Made by a program: the position numbers and the translations under genes. A stretch of DNA of 52,425 bases. Origin: JAIRVZ01 sp031553755. Lineage in GTDB: Bacteria > Bacteroidota > Bacteroidia > Bacteroidales > Azobacteroidaceae. The notes beneath the pieces were generated by a model. The model searched no databases. It was given only the letters and a program-made list of their open reading frames with translations, and was not told where the DNA came from. Positions 16,700 through 24,308 of this stretch are shown here, piece by piece; position 1 is the first letter of the stretch; each line of letters opens with the position of its first letter. The DNA lies in NCBI GenBank assembly GCA_031553755.1, contig JAVBKZ010000077.1, forward strand, positions 1-52,425, given 5' to 3'.

Positions 16700-18043
16700 A
16701 TGAACTCAGAACAACAATATATAGATTTTTTCCAGACATATAAACAGCAGATAAATAAACCTTGTGCTGAAGAGATAAATATTCTTCGAGATAAAGCTTT
16801 TGAAACATTCAAAGAAAAAGGTTTTCCCGTTTACGAATCGGAAGAATATCAGCACACGAATATTTCGGCTTTGTTGGAACCGGATTATGGAATCAATATC
16901 AACAATGTAGCTATTTCGGTTAATCCTTATGATGTGTTTCGTTGCGATGTCCCTAATTTATCTACATGTCTGTTTTTCCTCGTAAACGAACGGTTTTATC
17001 CGAATATACAATCAAAAGAAAAACTTCCTGAACAAGTTTATTCGGGAAGTCTCAATGAGTTTGCAACAAAATATCCGGATATTTTTTCAAAATATTACGG
17101 AAAACAAGCAGACATTGAAACCGATGGCTTGACAGCTTTCAATACAATGTTTGCTCAAGACGGTTATGTGCTTTATGTTCCAAAGAATACAATTGTAGAT
17201 AAACCTATTCAACTGATTAATGTACTAAAAGGAAATATAGATTCATTGGTTAATAGGCGACTATTGATTATTGTCGAATCCGGAGCACAAGCTAAATTAT
17301 TAGTTTGCGACCATACAATTGATGAAGAACCTAAATTCGCAGTTACACAAGTAACCGAAGTTTTTGTGGAGGAAAACGCTGTTTTCGATTTGTATGAATT
17401 AGAGGAAAGTTCTGCGAATACAATCAGAATCACAAGCAATTACACCAAACAATCTGCCGGTTCGAATGTGATGCTCAACGGAATAACTCTGACGAATGGG
17501 AATACCCGAAATAATTACAATGTCAGTCTTGAAGGAGAACATTGCGAATCACACCTTTACGGAATGGTAATTGCGGACGAAGAACAACGGGTAGATAATC
17601 ATACAAACATTGAACACAAAGTGTCCAATTGCCAAAGCAATGAATTGTTCAAATATGTATTGGATAACAAAGCGATAGGCGCATTCAGTGGACGTATTGT
17701 TGTTTGCAAAGACGCGCAAAAAACTCAAGCCTATCAAAACAACCGGAATCTTTGTATCAGTCGTGAAAGCCGGATGTTTGCGAAACCACAATTGGAAATT
17801 TATGCCGATGATGTGAAATGTTCACATGGACTCACCACCGGCCAATTAGATGAATCTGCACTTTTTTATATGCGTTCACGCGGAATTCCCGAAGCAGAAG
17901 CGCGAATGTTGTTGAAATTCGCATTCGCCAACGATGTAATCGAAGGTATTCGCCTTGAACCACTCAAAGACCGTTTAAGATTACTGATTGAAAAACGATT
18001 CAGAGGAGAATTGGCGAAGTGTAGAGGTTGTTGCAAGTGTTAG
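16700..18043 (+). CDS. sufD: Fe-S cluster assembly protein SufD
   Basis: SufD pairs with SufB in the SufBC2D complex and is needed for iron entry. The 447-aa protein has the SufBD core around residues 150-420, with DDVKCSHGLTTGQLDE and FYMRSRGIPEAEAR near the C-terminus, as expected. It lacks the extra Cys pattern of SufB. It ends in a Cys-rich tail (KCRGCCKC), an unusual ending. The cysteine desulfurase SufS, which follows sufD in many Bacteroidota, is not found; a repeat and a hipA remnant follow. Confidence 0.93.
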   Translation: MNSEQQYIDFFQTYKQQINKPCAEEINILRDKAFETFKEKGFPVYESEEYQHTNISALLEPDYGININNVAISVNPYDVFRCDVPNLSTCLFFLVNERFYPNIQSKEKLPEQVYSGSLNEFATKYPDIFSKYYGKQADIETDGLTAFNTMFAQDGYVLYVPKNTIVDKPIQLINVLKGNIDSLVNRRLLIIVESGAQAKLLVCDHTIDEEPKFAVTQVTEVFVEENAVFDLYELEESSANTIRITSNYTKQSAGSNVMLNGITLTNGNTRNNYNVSLEGEHCESHLYGMVIADEEQRVDNHTNIEHKVSNCQSNELFKYVLDNKAIGAFSGRIVVCKDAQKTQAYQNNRNLCISRESRMFAKPQLEIYADDVKCSHGLTTGQLDESALFYMRSRGIPEAEARMLLKFAFANDVIEGIRLEPLKDRLRLLIEKRFRGELAKCRGCCKC

Positions 18044-18063
18044 TAATTCTGATCTTTCAAATG

Positions 18064-18127
18064 AATTTAAAATACCAATAGCCCACTTTTTCAAGTAAGC
18101 TATTGCATTGTATTTCAACCTCTTTTT
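18064..18127. repeat. Double-hairpin repeat, copy 1 (inverted copy at 42720-42790)
   Basis: AATAGCCCACTT (18077-18088) pairs with AAGTAAGCTATT (18093-18104). The whole segment is about 88% identical by eye to the reverse complement of 42720-42790. In that copy a second hairpin GCCTC/GAGGC is intact; here it is broken exactly where similarity to a hipA gene begins. Confidence 0.7.
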
Positions 18128-18298
18128 GACCTTTTACCTAGCAGCGGATTTAATGGATTTCATACAACAACTGTCAATAATAATGGCGAACCTACTACCA
18201 ATGATATAATGGCTGTAGCAGCAAAAGTTGGTCTGAATAAACAACGGGCAACAGAAATAATGATAGAAATAAATACGATTGTTGGAGAGTATAAATAA
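18128..18298 (+). pseudogene. HipA-like toxin, C-terminal remnant
   Basis: The frame reads DLLPSSGFNGFHTTT, then NNNGEPTTNDIMAVAAKVG, and ends IVGEYK with a TAA at 18296-18298, 56 residues in all. This resembles the end of HipA-family kinase toxins, where a GFNG.HTTT..NG.PT segment precedes a final helix pair. No start codon or upstream kinase domain is present, because the repeat at 18064-18127 directly abuts it. It is best read as a decayed toxin-antitoxin gene whose body was deleted. Confidence 0.55.
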
Positions 18299-18299
18299 T

Positions 18300-18350
18300 T
18301 AGCACACAAAATACACGGAATATACGGAAAATATAGATTTTTATATTTTT
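18300..18350. repeat. Dispersed CACGGA-type element, partial copy
   Basis: AGCACAC...CACGGAATATACGG...AATATAGATTT resembles 49274-49320 (AGCACACGGATTATAC...CACGGATTATAGATTT) and the arm at 3768-3790. The matching 3' arm is not clear here, so this looks like a degraded copy. The remaining 18350-18450 is AT-rich with nothing recognised. Confidence 0.45.
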
Positions 18351-18451
18351 ACGATGTTTTTATAATTAGCAATACCATTTTTTCTGTTACAATTCTCTGA
18401 TTACTTTGAATTTGCAACAGATAAGTCCACATTGATAATTCGCTAAAAAGG

Positions 18452-18587
18452 TATTTTTTCGTCTATAATCGAATATTTTGCACAAAAGTATCTCGAAGAG
18501 ATCCAAATATTATAGCATAGGATGAAGTCAATATATAAAATACCCGGTTTAAATTTAAAAGACCGCGCATTTAAACGCGGTCTTTTT
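18452..18587 (+). promoter_or_regulatory. Orphan promoter reading into a terminator (possible small RNA)
   Basis: TATTTTTTCG, then ATCG and TATTTTGCACAA (to about 18484), closely resembles the suf promoter at 13610-13645. Downstream there is no credible gene: a small hairpin ATCTC/GAGAT (about 18490-18502) and then a strong terminator at 18557-18587. Either a roughly 100-nt RNA is made, or this is a promoter left behind after gene loss. Confidence 0.35.
18557..18587. terminator. Strong bidirectional terminator
   Basis: AAAAGACCGCG (18557-18567) pairs perfectly with CGCGGTCTTTT (18576-18586) around an 8-nt loop, with A and T runs on the two sides. It lies 23 bp after the stop of the minus-strand lipoprotein gene and would end it. 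Confidence 0.85.
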
Positions 18588-18609
18588 CATGATTTTATGT
18601 ATTCAACTT

Positions 18610-20403
18610 TTAACGTGTATTACTGCGGATAAATGTTGGCTTTAATCCGGTTGGTTCGATTGAATGATATATCGAATCCATCGGAATTGAATCACTGCGC
18701 ACATCGTAATATTTCATTTTATCTTTATTTAACACTGTCATTCCATATCGAAAGTTTGAAAATTCTGTTGAATATTCAACTCCGTTCATTTGGTAAGTTA
18801 ACCCTGTGTATTCTTGATAAGTCGAGCTTGGGTTATATAATATAGATACAATCGAATACTTTGCGCCGTCCAACAAAAATACTGGGAATTCAAGGTCGCT
18901 TTTCGTTGTACCGCCCAATCGCATAAATTTGGTTGCATCGGCAACAATTGCGGTTAATGCATCGTATGTAACATACTTTGTTGGCAAGTTTATTTTTATT
19001 GTATCAACATACGCGGCCAGTTTTTGTCCAAAATGCGCTTCGGCCAATTTATTACCAGACCAATTACCGGTGTTAAAGTCCATTTTTGTTATTCCCAATT
19101 CACCGCCAGATTCAAATCTTTGATATTCGGTTGAATAAGCCGGACCAAACATTGGGTTTTTAAAAGAAATTTTGAACAATCCGGTATTGGGTGCCACAGT
19201 CGTACTGATCATTGCCAACGTTGAATCATTATGATTACGTAACATATCACCAGAATTCGATTCGATTTCGATTTGTTTGTCGGATTTATAATCCGCCAAT
19301 TTTAATAATCCGCGCGCATCGCCGGTTGAATTGTTTATGATTAATCTTTCCGGTATCGCAAAAGATAACGCATCGCCATCATTTCCGTATTTCAACGTGT
19401 CTGTTTTAAAATATGCGCCCGCGTCACGAAACTTTTTTCTTAAACCCGCATCACCACCACCATTTTGACCAGTTATGCGAAAGAATTTTCCGTTATTATA
19501 TTTACCATCAGAATAAATATCCAATCCATCCAGCCCAGATGCAGTTGTATTAACGGTATCTTTTGCGGCAATTATGTTGGTATTGGTTAACGATATATTT
19601 TTATTATTGCGTAACAACTGCACCAGCTGCAAAGTACGATTTGTTGACACTTTAATTCCACGAATGTCTTCTTTGGTGTTTTTTACAGATGCATCAGATT
19701 TCATAGCAGCCTGTTCAAAAATCATTTGATTCATATGAACTGTTAATTTCTTGTTGTCATCTGTTGCCAACGCCAATGCAAACGCAGCGTTGTGTAAAAA
19801 ATCTTCTTCGGTTGACATGTATAATTCAGGTTGATTAAATGTTGTAACACTTTCCGTATCAACCGCACCGGTTTCTTGCATTTGTTGTGCCGCCGCGGCA
19901 GTTGTGATGATTGTTTCGCCGGTTTCCGGATTGGCGTGCAATGGAACACCACCCATATCGTTTTGATATTCATCAAAAGTACTGATAAACACGTCGCCAA
20001 TTGGGTATGCATAATAATCGCCACTTTCAGATGATGCGGAACGCAAATTTGTATTTTTTCGTGACCAATCTGCAACAAAATTACCGCGTTTTTTTAAATC
20101 ACCGAATGTTTGTTTGATGTATTGCAGTTGACCCGCATTAAATCCCAAATTACCACCCATGATAAATGTGACGGTATCTTTATCGTTTTTTGCGGCCTTT
20201 GTGATTTCAGGCATCTTTTTTTGCAAATCATCCATACTTGCGATATTGAATTTTATGTTTTTTGTTTGAACAGTTGGTGTTATTGGTTCGTCGTTAATGA
20301 TTTCGTTTGGATCATCACAGCCCACAAACATCGATGCCATGCCAAACCCGGCCACAAAGATACAAGCGATAAACATCGCCGAAAAAAATCTAAATGTTTT
20401 CAT
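18610..20403 (-). CDS. Uncharacterised lipoprotein with atypical codon use
   Basis: A 597-aa protein with a lipoprotein signal (residues about 1-29, ending MFVGC) followed by an acidic linker DDPNEIINDEPITP. I do not recognise a domain. It is rich in Asn, Thr, Asp and Gly, with stretches such as AAAAQQMQE and NQPELYMSTEEDF, suggesting an exported surface protein. Gly codons are mostly GGT/GGC, whereas neighbours prefer GGA, which points to acquisition from elsewhere. It stands alone between a strong terminator and a structured leader region, with GC-rich sequence (GGGACGGGAGGC) just before its start. Function unknown; fimbrial or adhesin-like roles are possible but unsupported. Confidence 0.8.
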   Translation of the reverse strand: MKTFRFFSAMFIACIFVAGFGMASMFVGCDDPNEIINDEPITPTVQTKNIKFNIASMDDLQKKMPEITKAAKNDKDTVTFIMGGNLGFNAGQLQYIKQTFGDLKKRGNFVADWSRKNTNLRSASSESGDYYAYPIGDVFISTFDEYQNDMGGVPLHANPETGETIITTAAAAQQMQETGAVDTESVTTFNQPELYMSTEEDFLHNAAFALALATDDNKKLTVHMNQMIFEQAAMKSDASVKNTKEDIRGIKVSTNRTLQLVQLLRNNKNISLTNTNIIAAKDTVNTTASGLDGLDIYSDGKYNNGKFFRITGQNGGGDAGLRKKFRDAGAYFKTDTLKYGNDGDALSFAIPERLIINNSTGDARGLLKLADYKSDKQIEIESNSGDMLRNHNDSTLAMISTTVAPNTGLFKISFKNPMFGPAYSTEYQRFESGGELGITKMDFNTGNWSGNKLAEAHFGQKLAAYVDTIKINLPTKYVTYDALTAIVADATKFMRLGGTTKSDLEFPVFLLDGAKYSIVSILYNPSSTYQEYTGLTYQMNGVEYSTEFSNFRYGMTVLNKDKMKYYDVRSDSIPMDSIYHSIEPTGLKPTFIRSNTR

Positions 20404-20501
20404 AAAAAATGTATAGTATGTGTGCCTCCCGTCCCCAAGTCAGCGGGTTAATTATTTAAAATGCAAAAAACGTGGGACTAAACTTCTATTTGCTTCTGAG
20501 G

Positions 20502-20598
20502 TCTTAGGATACCATGCAGTCAAATAAATGAGTAAAGCCCACGTATTGCTACGTGAGCGTCCTCGCTTTACTCTTGACTGCTTTGAAATTTCCTAAGA
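20502..20598. ncRNA. Rod-shaped structured RNA candidate (6S-like architecture)
   Basis: Four nested helices pair perfectly: TCTTAGGA (20502-20509) with TCCTAAGA (20591-20598), GCAGTCAA (20516-20523) with TTGACTGC (20574-20581), GAGTAAAGC (20530-20538) with GCTTTACTC (20565-20573), and CACGTA (20540-20545) with TACGTG (20550-20555). The small bulges between them give a long rod. On the plus strand it is followed by the tight terminator AAAAGC/GCTTTTTTT (20603-20621). On the minus strand a TATTTTTG box near 20675 would make it the leader of the lipoprotein gene. Strand and identity are undecided; 6S RNA or the Bacteroidales-1 motif are candidates only. Confidence 0.5.
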
Positions 20599-20672
20599 GA
20601 ATAAAAGCTAACGCTTTTTTTAATATGTACTTCCAAATACACAACGCTTTGTGTTTTTAGAATTGTTGCAAA
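20598..20672. repeat. 75-bp perfect repeat, copy 1 (inverted copy at 35421-35495)
   Basis: All 75 bp are identical to the reverse complement of 35421-35495. It contains two hairpins with T-runs on the plus strand, AAAAGC/GCTTTT and ACACAA/TTGTGT, so on this strand it looks like a tandem terminator. In both places it lies about 190-215 bp upstream of a gene, the lipoprotein here and the ABC permease there, in the same relative orientation. Confidence 0.85.
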
Positions 20673-20701
20673 AATACAAATTTTAATGCACAATTAAATA
20701 A

Positions 20702-20760
20702 CTCCGTGAAATAAACTCCTTCCTCTCTGTGTTTCATAAAAAGTAGAGATGAGTTTTCTG
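20702..20760 (+). repeat. Upstream element ACTCC..AGTCGAGA family, copy A
   Basis: CTCCGTGAAATAAACTCCTT...CTGTGTTT.ATAAAAAGTAGAGATGA is shared with 40985-41050 (plus), 46165-46220 (minus) and 52203-52240 (plus). Copies point toward the gene that follows. Here it lies about 150 bp before the ATPase start. Confidence 0.65.
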
Positions 20761-20824
20761 CATTTTTTTATAAACAGTTATTCAAATTTTGCGCTAAAAT
20801 GGAAATTATTAAAAGTTACTACTC

Positions 20825-20859
20825 GGTAAGTTACCATTTGGTAAGTTACCATTTGGTAA
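20825..20859 (+). promoter_or_regulatory. Paired palindromic operator before the ATPase gene
   Basis: GGTAAGTTACC occurs at 20825-20835 and 20840-20850, and a third half GGTAA at 20855-20859, giving a 15-bp period. Each full unit is a palindrome. The array lies just upstream of the -7 box at 20876, where a -33 element would sit, so a bound repressor would block transcription of the downstream gene. Confidence 0.6.
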
Positions 20860-20875
20860 TTTAAATATATCTCTA

Positions 20876-20883
20876 TATATTTG
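20876..20883 (+). promoter_or_regulatory. -7 box of the ATPase gene
   Basis: TATATTTG matches TAnnTTTG and overlaps the TTG at 20881, which therefore cannot be the start codon. The ATG at 20905 lies about 15 nt after the likely transcription start. Confidence 0.6.
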
Positions 20884-20904
20884 TTCTCAAAATTGAGTAA
20901 AGTT

Positions 20905-22053
20905 ATGAACTTATCAACAAATCCTTTTTTCTTTGGGAAATTGGCTCAAGGAGAATATTTTACTGATAGAGAGAAAGATACCAAACGAATTCTGTCGAAT
21001 TTCAATAATGGTATCAATACTATATTGATGTCTCCACGCCGTTGGGGAAAATCATCTTTAGTCTGTAAAGCGGGAAATTTAGCAGAAAAAAATGGGATAA
21101 AAGTTGTTTATCTTGATGCTTTTTTCATGAGAAATGAGTTCGATTTCTATACCGCTCTAACTCAGGCTGTCATTAAAGTATCATCTTCAAAAATAGAAGA
21201 ATGGATTGAATTGGTAAAACAATTTTTCAAACAAATTGTACCTAAAATTGTACTGGGAGCGGATCCGACAAGTAATTTTTCCATTACTTTCGATTGGGAA
21301 GAGGCCGAAAAACATATTGATGAAATTTTAGATTTACCGAATAAAATAGCGCAAGCCAAACAAATTAAGATAATTATTTGTATTGATGAATTTCAGAACA
21401 TTGCTTTTTTCCAAAATTCTTTAGCATTTCAGAAACAATTACGAAGCATTTGGCAAAAACATCAATTTGTTAGTTATTGTCTGTATGGAAGTAAGTTTCA
21501 CATGATGCAAGAGTTGTTTGAACGTCAGTCTATGCCTTTTTACCGTTTTGGAGATTTAATTCATTTAGAAAAAATATCGGAAGAAGATTGGCGGATTTTT
21601 ATCAATAAGCAATTTCAGAATACAGGAAAATCGATTGATAACATACATATTGAAAATATTATTCGCACGGTAGAATGCCATTCATATTATGTACAGCAAC
21701 TTTCTCATTTGATATGGGAAATGACGGGAACGAGTGTTACTTCAGAAATTTTCACGATTTCTTTAGATGACATGTTGAACCAAAATTCTATTTTATATCA
21801 ACGAGATACAGAAGACTTAAGTTCTACGCAGTTAAATTTTTTAAAGGCTGTTGCTTCCGGAGAAACTAAGAATTTGAATAGTAGCAATATATTAAAAAAA
21901 TATCATTTAGGGACATCCGCGAATGTGACAAAAATTAAGAAACAGCTTATCAACAAAGAAATCATTGATATCAGAAACAAAGAAGTTAGCTTCATTGACC
22001 CAATGTATGCCTTATGGTTTAAGAGAGAAGTTTTTACAAAAATTCGCAACTAA
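20905..22053 (+). CDS. AAA-type ATP-binding protein (archaeal ATPase family)
   Basis: A 382-aa P-loop protein: Walker A SPRRWGKSS near residue 43, Walker B IIICIDEFQ near 157, and a C-terminal winged-helix-like region (about 300-382). These ATPases are common, often multicopy and patchily distributed in Bacteroidota, and are thought to be accessory or mobile; their substrate is unknown. The start is set at the ATG at 20905 because the promoter box covers the upstream TTG. Its last 20 bp overlap the convergent adaptor gene. A tandem palindromic operator precedes it. Confidence 0.82.
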   Translation: MNLSTNPFFFGKLAQGEYFTDREKDTKRILSNFNNGINTILMSPRRWGKSSLVCKAGNLAEKNGIKVVYLDAFFMRNEFDFYTALTQAVIKVSSSKIEEWIELVKQFFKQIVPKIVLGADPTSNFSITFDWEEAEKHIDEILDLPNKIAQAKQIKIIICIDEFQNIAFFQNSLAFQKQLRSIWQKHQFVSYCLYGSKFHMMQELFERQSMPFYRFGDLIHLEKISEEDWRIFINKQFQNTGKSIDNIHIENIIRTVECHSYYVQQLSHLIWEMTGTSVTSEIFTISLDDMLNQNSILYQRDTEDLSSTQLNFLKAVASGETKNLNSSNILKKYHLGTSANVTKIKKQLINKEIIDIRNKEVSFIDPMYALWFKREVFTKIRN

Positions 22054-23032
22054 CTGTCATCCCAGGTTTTAACCTTTCATCAGATTTTAATATATTTACT
22101 TCCACATCAAAAACTTTTTGTTTTGATTTTTCGTCTTTCCGGTGACACAATTTACCGATATATACGATTTCTCCATCAAAAACGACTTTGGGCAAAGCAT
22201 CCAAACGAACGGCGACTTTCTGCCCCGTACGGATTTTCAAAAAATCGGTTTCATTGATATATGTATTCACTTTCATTCGAGCGAGTTCGGGAACATTTGC
22301 CAAGTTATTTCCGGTATAAATCATATCTCCTACTTTCACCAAACCCCTTGCCCTCCAATTGTAAGCAATTTGAAATACTCCCGAAACAGGAGTTCGTAAT
22401 GTGAGTTGAGGTAAAATTTTATACGCATCGCTAATTTCGGTTTTAATCTGACGAACTCTTATCTGTTGTATTTTCAGGTCATTCGCATTAATTATTTTAT
22501 TCAACTTGAGTTTTTTTTCTTCTTTGTCTAAATTAATTTTAGCTTGTTTAAATTCCAATTTTTTAATTTTCCGAGCTCTTTCCGACTCAAAGCGGGAAGC
22601 TTCCAATTCTATTTTTTTCAAGTTAAAAGAAGCTGTTTCACTTTTAATCCTTGATTCAAAATCACTGATTTTATTACTCTGGTCGACGTGCATTTTTTCA
22701 AGTGATGCCAATTGTGTTTCCAGATTGGTTTCCCTTTCGATAATAAATTTTTTTATTTCTGTCGGATCTAATTGGATAATCGAATCTCCCGCCTGTACAA
22801 TCGTTCCGTGTTCTAATATACCTATAATCCTCATTTCATACCAATATTGCCCAAAACGTTGCAATACGAATGCTTTGGAATAAACTGCCGCGACTTCTCC
22901 TGTTTCGATAATTTTTTCTCCCGATTTTTTCTCAGATCCGGTTTTTTGCAAGTTGCCTTTATCTCCGCAAGAAACAAAATAGAACAATGCAAAAAGGAGA
23001 GAAACTATACTGAATAATTTACTTTTCTTCAT
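22034..23032 (-). CDS. Adaptor lipoprotein 1 (HlyD/MacA-type membrane fusion protein)
   Basis: A 332-aa adaptor starting at the ATG at 23032, which gives a lipoprotein signal MKKSKLFSIVSLLFALFYF ending VSC. It has the lipoyl-like half motifs (GTIVQAGDSIIQLD near residue 71 and LRTPVSGVFQI near 210), a long Lys/Glu-rich coiled-coil hairpin (about 90-190) and a beta-barrel region. Such adaptors bridge an inner-membrane transporter to a TolC channel. It is the last of three tandem paralogues and overlaps the preceding one by 14 nt. No transporter is adjacent. Confidence 0.85.
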   Translation of the reverse strand: MKKSKLFSIVSLLFALFYFVSCGDKGNLQKTGSEKKSGEKIIETGEVAAVYSKAFVLQRFGQYWYEMRIIGILEHGTIVQAGDSIIQLDPTEIKKFIIERETNLETQLASLEKMHVDQSNKISDFESRIKSETASFNLKKIELEASRFESERARKIKKLEFKQAKINLDKEEKKLKLNKIINANDLKIQQIRVRQIKTEISDAYKILPQLTLRTPVSGVFQIAYNWRARGLVKVGDMIYTGNNLANVPELARMKVNTYINETDFLKIRTGQKVAVRLDALPKVVFDGEIVYIGKLCHRKDEKSKQKVFDVEVNILKSDERLKPGMTVSCEFL

Positions 23033-24260
23033 GATTTTCTTTCTTTTGTTTTTCTTTTGCTTTTTCATCAACAAACGGATCTGTCAACGCAACTTTATCG
23101 TTTTCTTCTAAACCTTTCGTAATAATTATAAAATCAGAATTACTGGCTCCTGTTTCGATATAAACTTTATCATATCCTCCTGTTGTTTTTTTATAAACAA
23201 AATTTTTATCTCCTTCAGAATGAACAGAAACCAAAGGAGCAAAAAGAACATTTTCTATTTTATCAATGATAATACGGCAACTGACAGTGAGTCCGGGTAA
23301 CAAGTTTTTATTAGTTTCATTGATTAATATTTCTACCGGAAAGACTTTAATTTTTGAAGAATTATCTTTGTTGACAGCCAAATTCGCGACGGAATTTACT
23401 GTTCCGGTAAATGTGCTATCGGAAAACGCGTCAGGCTTTATTTCGACTTTTAACCCTTTGGTTATCTTGGAGATATCTACTTCATTTATTTTTATGGTGG
23501 CTTTCAATGCGGATAAGTCGGGAAGTTGGATAATGGGGAACCCCGACCAACATTGATCCCCCACTTGAAATTTATTTCCATTACTCCAATTTTTGGAAAT
23601 AATGGCGATTCCAGGCGCAGGAGTGGTCACGTAGAGCTTTTGCAAAGTTTCCATCGCTTCTTCCAAACGAGATTTGTCTTGTGAAATGGAAAGACTTTTT
23701 TGCTTTACTTCTTCTTTTTGTATTTTGACGCGGTTGTCTATTTGCTCTTTTGCTCGCTGAAGTGAAATATCGGCTTTTTCGAGATTTAACTTGATTTCTT
23801 TTTTCTTGATATCTGATTCATAAGCCGCTGATTCAAAGCGAATTTTAGAAATTTCTTGAGAGATGTTGGTTACTTCGTAATCGGCTCTCAATTCTTCTAA
23901 TTCGGATTGTTGTTGCGCCATCATTTTTTCAAGTTCGGCACGGCTGATTTCCAAACGCGATTCGGCATCAACGATTCCTTTTTGTACTTCCGACGGGTCA
24001 AAGACAATCAAAGTATCTCCGGCTTTCACTTCCTGGCCATCTTTTACAATTTGTGTGATTTTCAGGTTTCCGTAACGCCATGAAATGGTAGGAGAAGAAA
24101 TGTTGATAGATTTAATCGCTTCCACTTCTCCTTCTTCGTGAATGTCGAGATAAAAAGTTCCTTTAGTCACTTTTCCAACTGAAACATCTTGCTGTTCTTT
24201 TTCACTACAAGAATAGCAAAAAAGGATAAGCGACAATAACAAAAAGAATTTATTTTTCAT
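23019..24260 (-). CDS. Adaptor lipoprotein 2 (HlyD/MacA-type membrane fusion protein)
   Basis: A 413-aa adaptor beginning at the ATG at 24260 with a lipoprotein signal MKNKFFLLLSLILFCYSC. Lipoyl halves (IVKDGQEVKAGDTLIVFD near residue 63, VTTPAPGIAIISKNW near 205), a coiled-coil hairpin (about 90-195) and a C-terminal barrel plus membrane-proximal domain (LFAPLVSVHSEGDKNFVY) are present. It is longer than adaptor 1, which lacks the final domain. It lies in the middle of the three-adaptor run and is translationally coupled to adaptor 1. Confidence 0.87.
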   Translation of the reverse strand: MKNKFFLLLSLILFCYSCSEKEQQDVSVGKVTKGTFYLDIHEEGEVEAIKSINISSPTISWRYGNLKITQIVKDGQEVKAGDTLIVFDPSEVQKGIVDAESRLEISRAELEKMMAQQQSELEELRADYEVTNISQEISKIRFESAAYESDIKKKEIKLNLEKADISLQRAKEQIDNRVKIQKEEVKQKSLSISQDKSRLEEAMETLQKLYVTTPAPGIAIISKNWSNGNKFQVGDQCWSGFPIIQLPDLSALKATIKINEVDISKITKGLKVEIKPDAFSDSTFTGTVNSVANLAVNKDNSSKIKVFPVEILINETNKNLLPGLTVSCRIIIDKIENVLFAPLVSVHSEGDKNFVYKKTTGGYDKVYIETGASNSDFIIITKGLEENDKVALTDPFVDEKAKEKQKKENHEEK

Positions 24261-24308
24261 GTTCTTAAAATTACAAATCATGGAAATGTTCCACGAATTT
24301 TCGCATAA

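Noticed and set aside
18522..18629. Small plus-strand ORF downstream of the orphan promoter
   Set aside because: It runs through the terminator hairpin and has no ribosome site; not credible as a gene.
20502..20598. tRNA, tmRNA or RNase P RNA reading of the rod structure
   Set aside because: No cloverleaf, no TTC arm, no CCA end, no tmRNA tag frame and none of the conserved RNase P core segments.
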